From positions 1 to 6,167 of the forward strand of contig JBDSEG010000155.1 of NCBI GenBank assembly GCA_039920165.1: a DNA stretch of 6,167 nucleotides. The letters run 5' to 3'. A model generated the notes under the pieces. It was not told where the DNA came from. It did no database searches and was given only the letters and a program-made list of their open reading frames with translations. Within the stretch, counting starts at the first letter, position 1. Each line of letters opens with the position of its first letter. This document shows, piece after piece, positions 5,322 through 6,167 of this stretch. Origin of the DNA: JBDSEG01 sp039920165 (GTDB taxonomy: Bacteria > Pseudomonadota > Gammaproteobacteria > Burkholderiales > Burkholderiaceae_C). The position numbers and the translations under genes are program-made.

Positions 5322-6167
5322 ACCTCGCGCAGACGGTGCCCGCCGATACCGGCCTGCCCGAGCAGCCGAAGGTGCTGCTGGTCGACGACGACGAGGTGAA
5401 CCTGCTGCTGACGTCGATCGCGTTGCGTGAGCGCGGCTTCGCGATCACCGAGGCGACCAGCGGCGAGCAGGCGCTGCAGGTGCTTGCCGGCTGGCTGCCC
5501 GACGTGGTCGTGCTCGACGCATTGATGCCGGGCCTGGACGGCTTCGAAACCTGCCGCTCTTTGCGTGGCATGCCGGGCTTCGAATCGCTGCCGGTGCTGA
5601 TGCTGACCGGCCTGAATGACGACGCCTCGATCACCCGCGCGTACGAAGCCGGTGCGACCGATTTTTTCGTCAAGTCGACCCAGTGGGGGCTGCTCGCCGG
5701 ACGTCTGCGCTACCTGCTGCGCTCGTCGCGCACCCGGCTCGAACTCGAACGCAGCAAGGCCAAGCTCGCGCGCGCCCAGGACCTCGCGCGCATGGGCAGC
5801 TTCGACTGGCGCAGTGGCCACGGTGCCCCCATCTTCTCGGTCGAGGGGCTGCGCGTATTCGGCCTCGACGCGGGCGCGGTGCTGCCGTTCCGGCGCCTGA
5901 TGCGAATGCTGCCGAAGGATGACCGCGGCGGCCTCATCACGCTGCTCAACGATGTGCTCAAGCACGGCTCGGTGCTCGCGACCGATATCTCGGTGACGCT
6001 GATCGATTCGCGCCAGCGCATCGTCCATATCGAGGCCGAACCCGAGTACAACGAGCACGGCAACATGACCGGCTATACCGGCATCGTGCAGGACGTGACC
6101 GACCGGCGCATGGCCGAGGACAAGATCCGCCACCTCGCCAACTTCGACACCCTGACCGGGCTGCCGA
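5318..6167 (+). CDS. REC-PAS-GGDEF response regulator, cyclic-di-GMP signalling (3' end missing)
   Basis: The first 283 codons of a gene that runs off the window. Residues 17-135 are a receiver: D23-D25, phosphoacceptor D67 in VVLDALMPGLDGFE, T97 and K119. The residue after the Lys is Ser instead of the usual Pro (VKSTQW). A charged helix (about 137-157) leads to a PAS_3-like domain (158-262) closing with GIVQDVTDRR. The last visible residues, IRHLANFDTLTGLP, are the entry motif of a GGDEF diguanylate cyclase domain. Related proteins of this layout usually continue with GGDEF and often EAL, so it should make and possibly degrade cyclic-di-GMP, but the catalytic motifs lie outside the window and neither activity can be confirmed. 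The ATG at 5318 overlaps the Hpt gene's TGA (5319-5321), which indicates translational coupling, with a weak GGGA at 5306-5309 upstream. The Hpt protein, and perhaps the divergent kinase, are the likely phosphate sources. Confidence 0.94.
   Translation, partial: MNLAQTVPADTGLPEQPKVLLVDDDEVNLLLTSIALRERGFAITEATSGEQALQVLAGWLPDVVVLDALMPGLDGFETCRSLRGMPGFESLPVLMLTGLNDDASITRAYEAGATDFFVKSTQWGLLAGRLRYLLRSSRTRLELERSKAKLARAQDLARMGSFDWRSGHGAPIFSVEGLRVFGLDAGAVLPFRRLMRMLPKDDRGGLITLLNDVLKHGSVLATDISVTLIDSRQRIVHIEAEPEYNEHGNMTGYTGIVQDVTDRRMAEDKIRHLANFDTLTGLP

Noticed and set aside
5129..6133. Minus-strand open frame of 334 codons opposite the REC-PAS-GGDEF gene
   Set aside because: The plus strand carries intact receiver, PAS and GGDEF entry motifs; the antisense product has no recognisable features.

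Overview
The window is about 70% GC, with a strong G/C preference at third codon positions. It looks like the chromosome of a free-living, high-GC proteobacterium, most likely a betaproteobacterium of the Rhodocyclales or Burkholderiales type. That placement is inferred from composition and from the style of the signalling proteins; no rRNA, tRNA or other marker gene is present. All five genes are signal-transduction genes. I see no insertion sequence, CRISPR array, tRNA, rRNA, phage gene or canonical intrinsic terminator.

Layout. (1) Bases 1-1983 (+) hold the 3' part of a multi-PAS sensor histidine kinase with a HisKA_2-type phosphoacceptor region; its start lies outside the window. (2) Bases 2046-2645 (+) encode a 199-residue response regulator, a receiver followed by a C-terminal ANTAR RNA-binding domain. 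A HisKA_2 kinase next to an ANTAR regulator is the same pairing as EutW-EutV, so output by transcription antitermination is the natural reading. The 62-base gap between them contains a 9-bp inverted repeat enclosing a smaller hairpin. (3) Bases 2662-3981 (-) hold a convergent membrane histidine kinase with two N-terminal hydrophobic segments, a PAS-like region and a classical HisKA/HATPase core, separated from the ANTAR gene by only 16 bp. (4) After a 170-bp divergent intergenic region with two notable inverted repeats, bases 4152-5321 (+) encode an unusual membrane protein: two hydrophobic segments, a weak GAF-like domain and an Hpt domain with no kinase core. (5) Its stop codon overlaps, as ATGA, the start of a REC-PAS-GGDEF protein (5318 to beyond the window end).

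Working model. The left pair would be one two-component system acting on RNA. The right trio would be a second system in which the kinase at 2662-3981 and/or the membrane Hpt protein exchange phosphate with the receiver of the GGDEF protein, coupling membrane sensing to cyclic-di-GMP. The Hpt-GGDEF coupling is well supported by the ATGA overlap; the role of the divergent kinase rests on proximity only. The most unusual items are the kinase-less membrane GAF-Hpt protein, the 14-bp leader hairpin just before its ribosome binding site, and the inverted repeat spanning the kinase/ANTAR junction.
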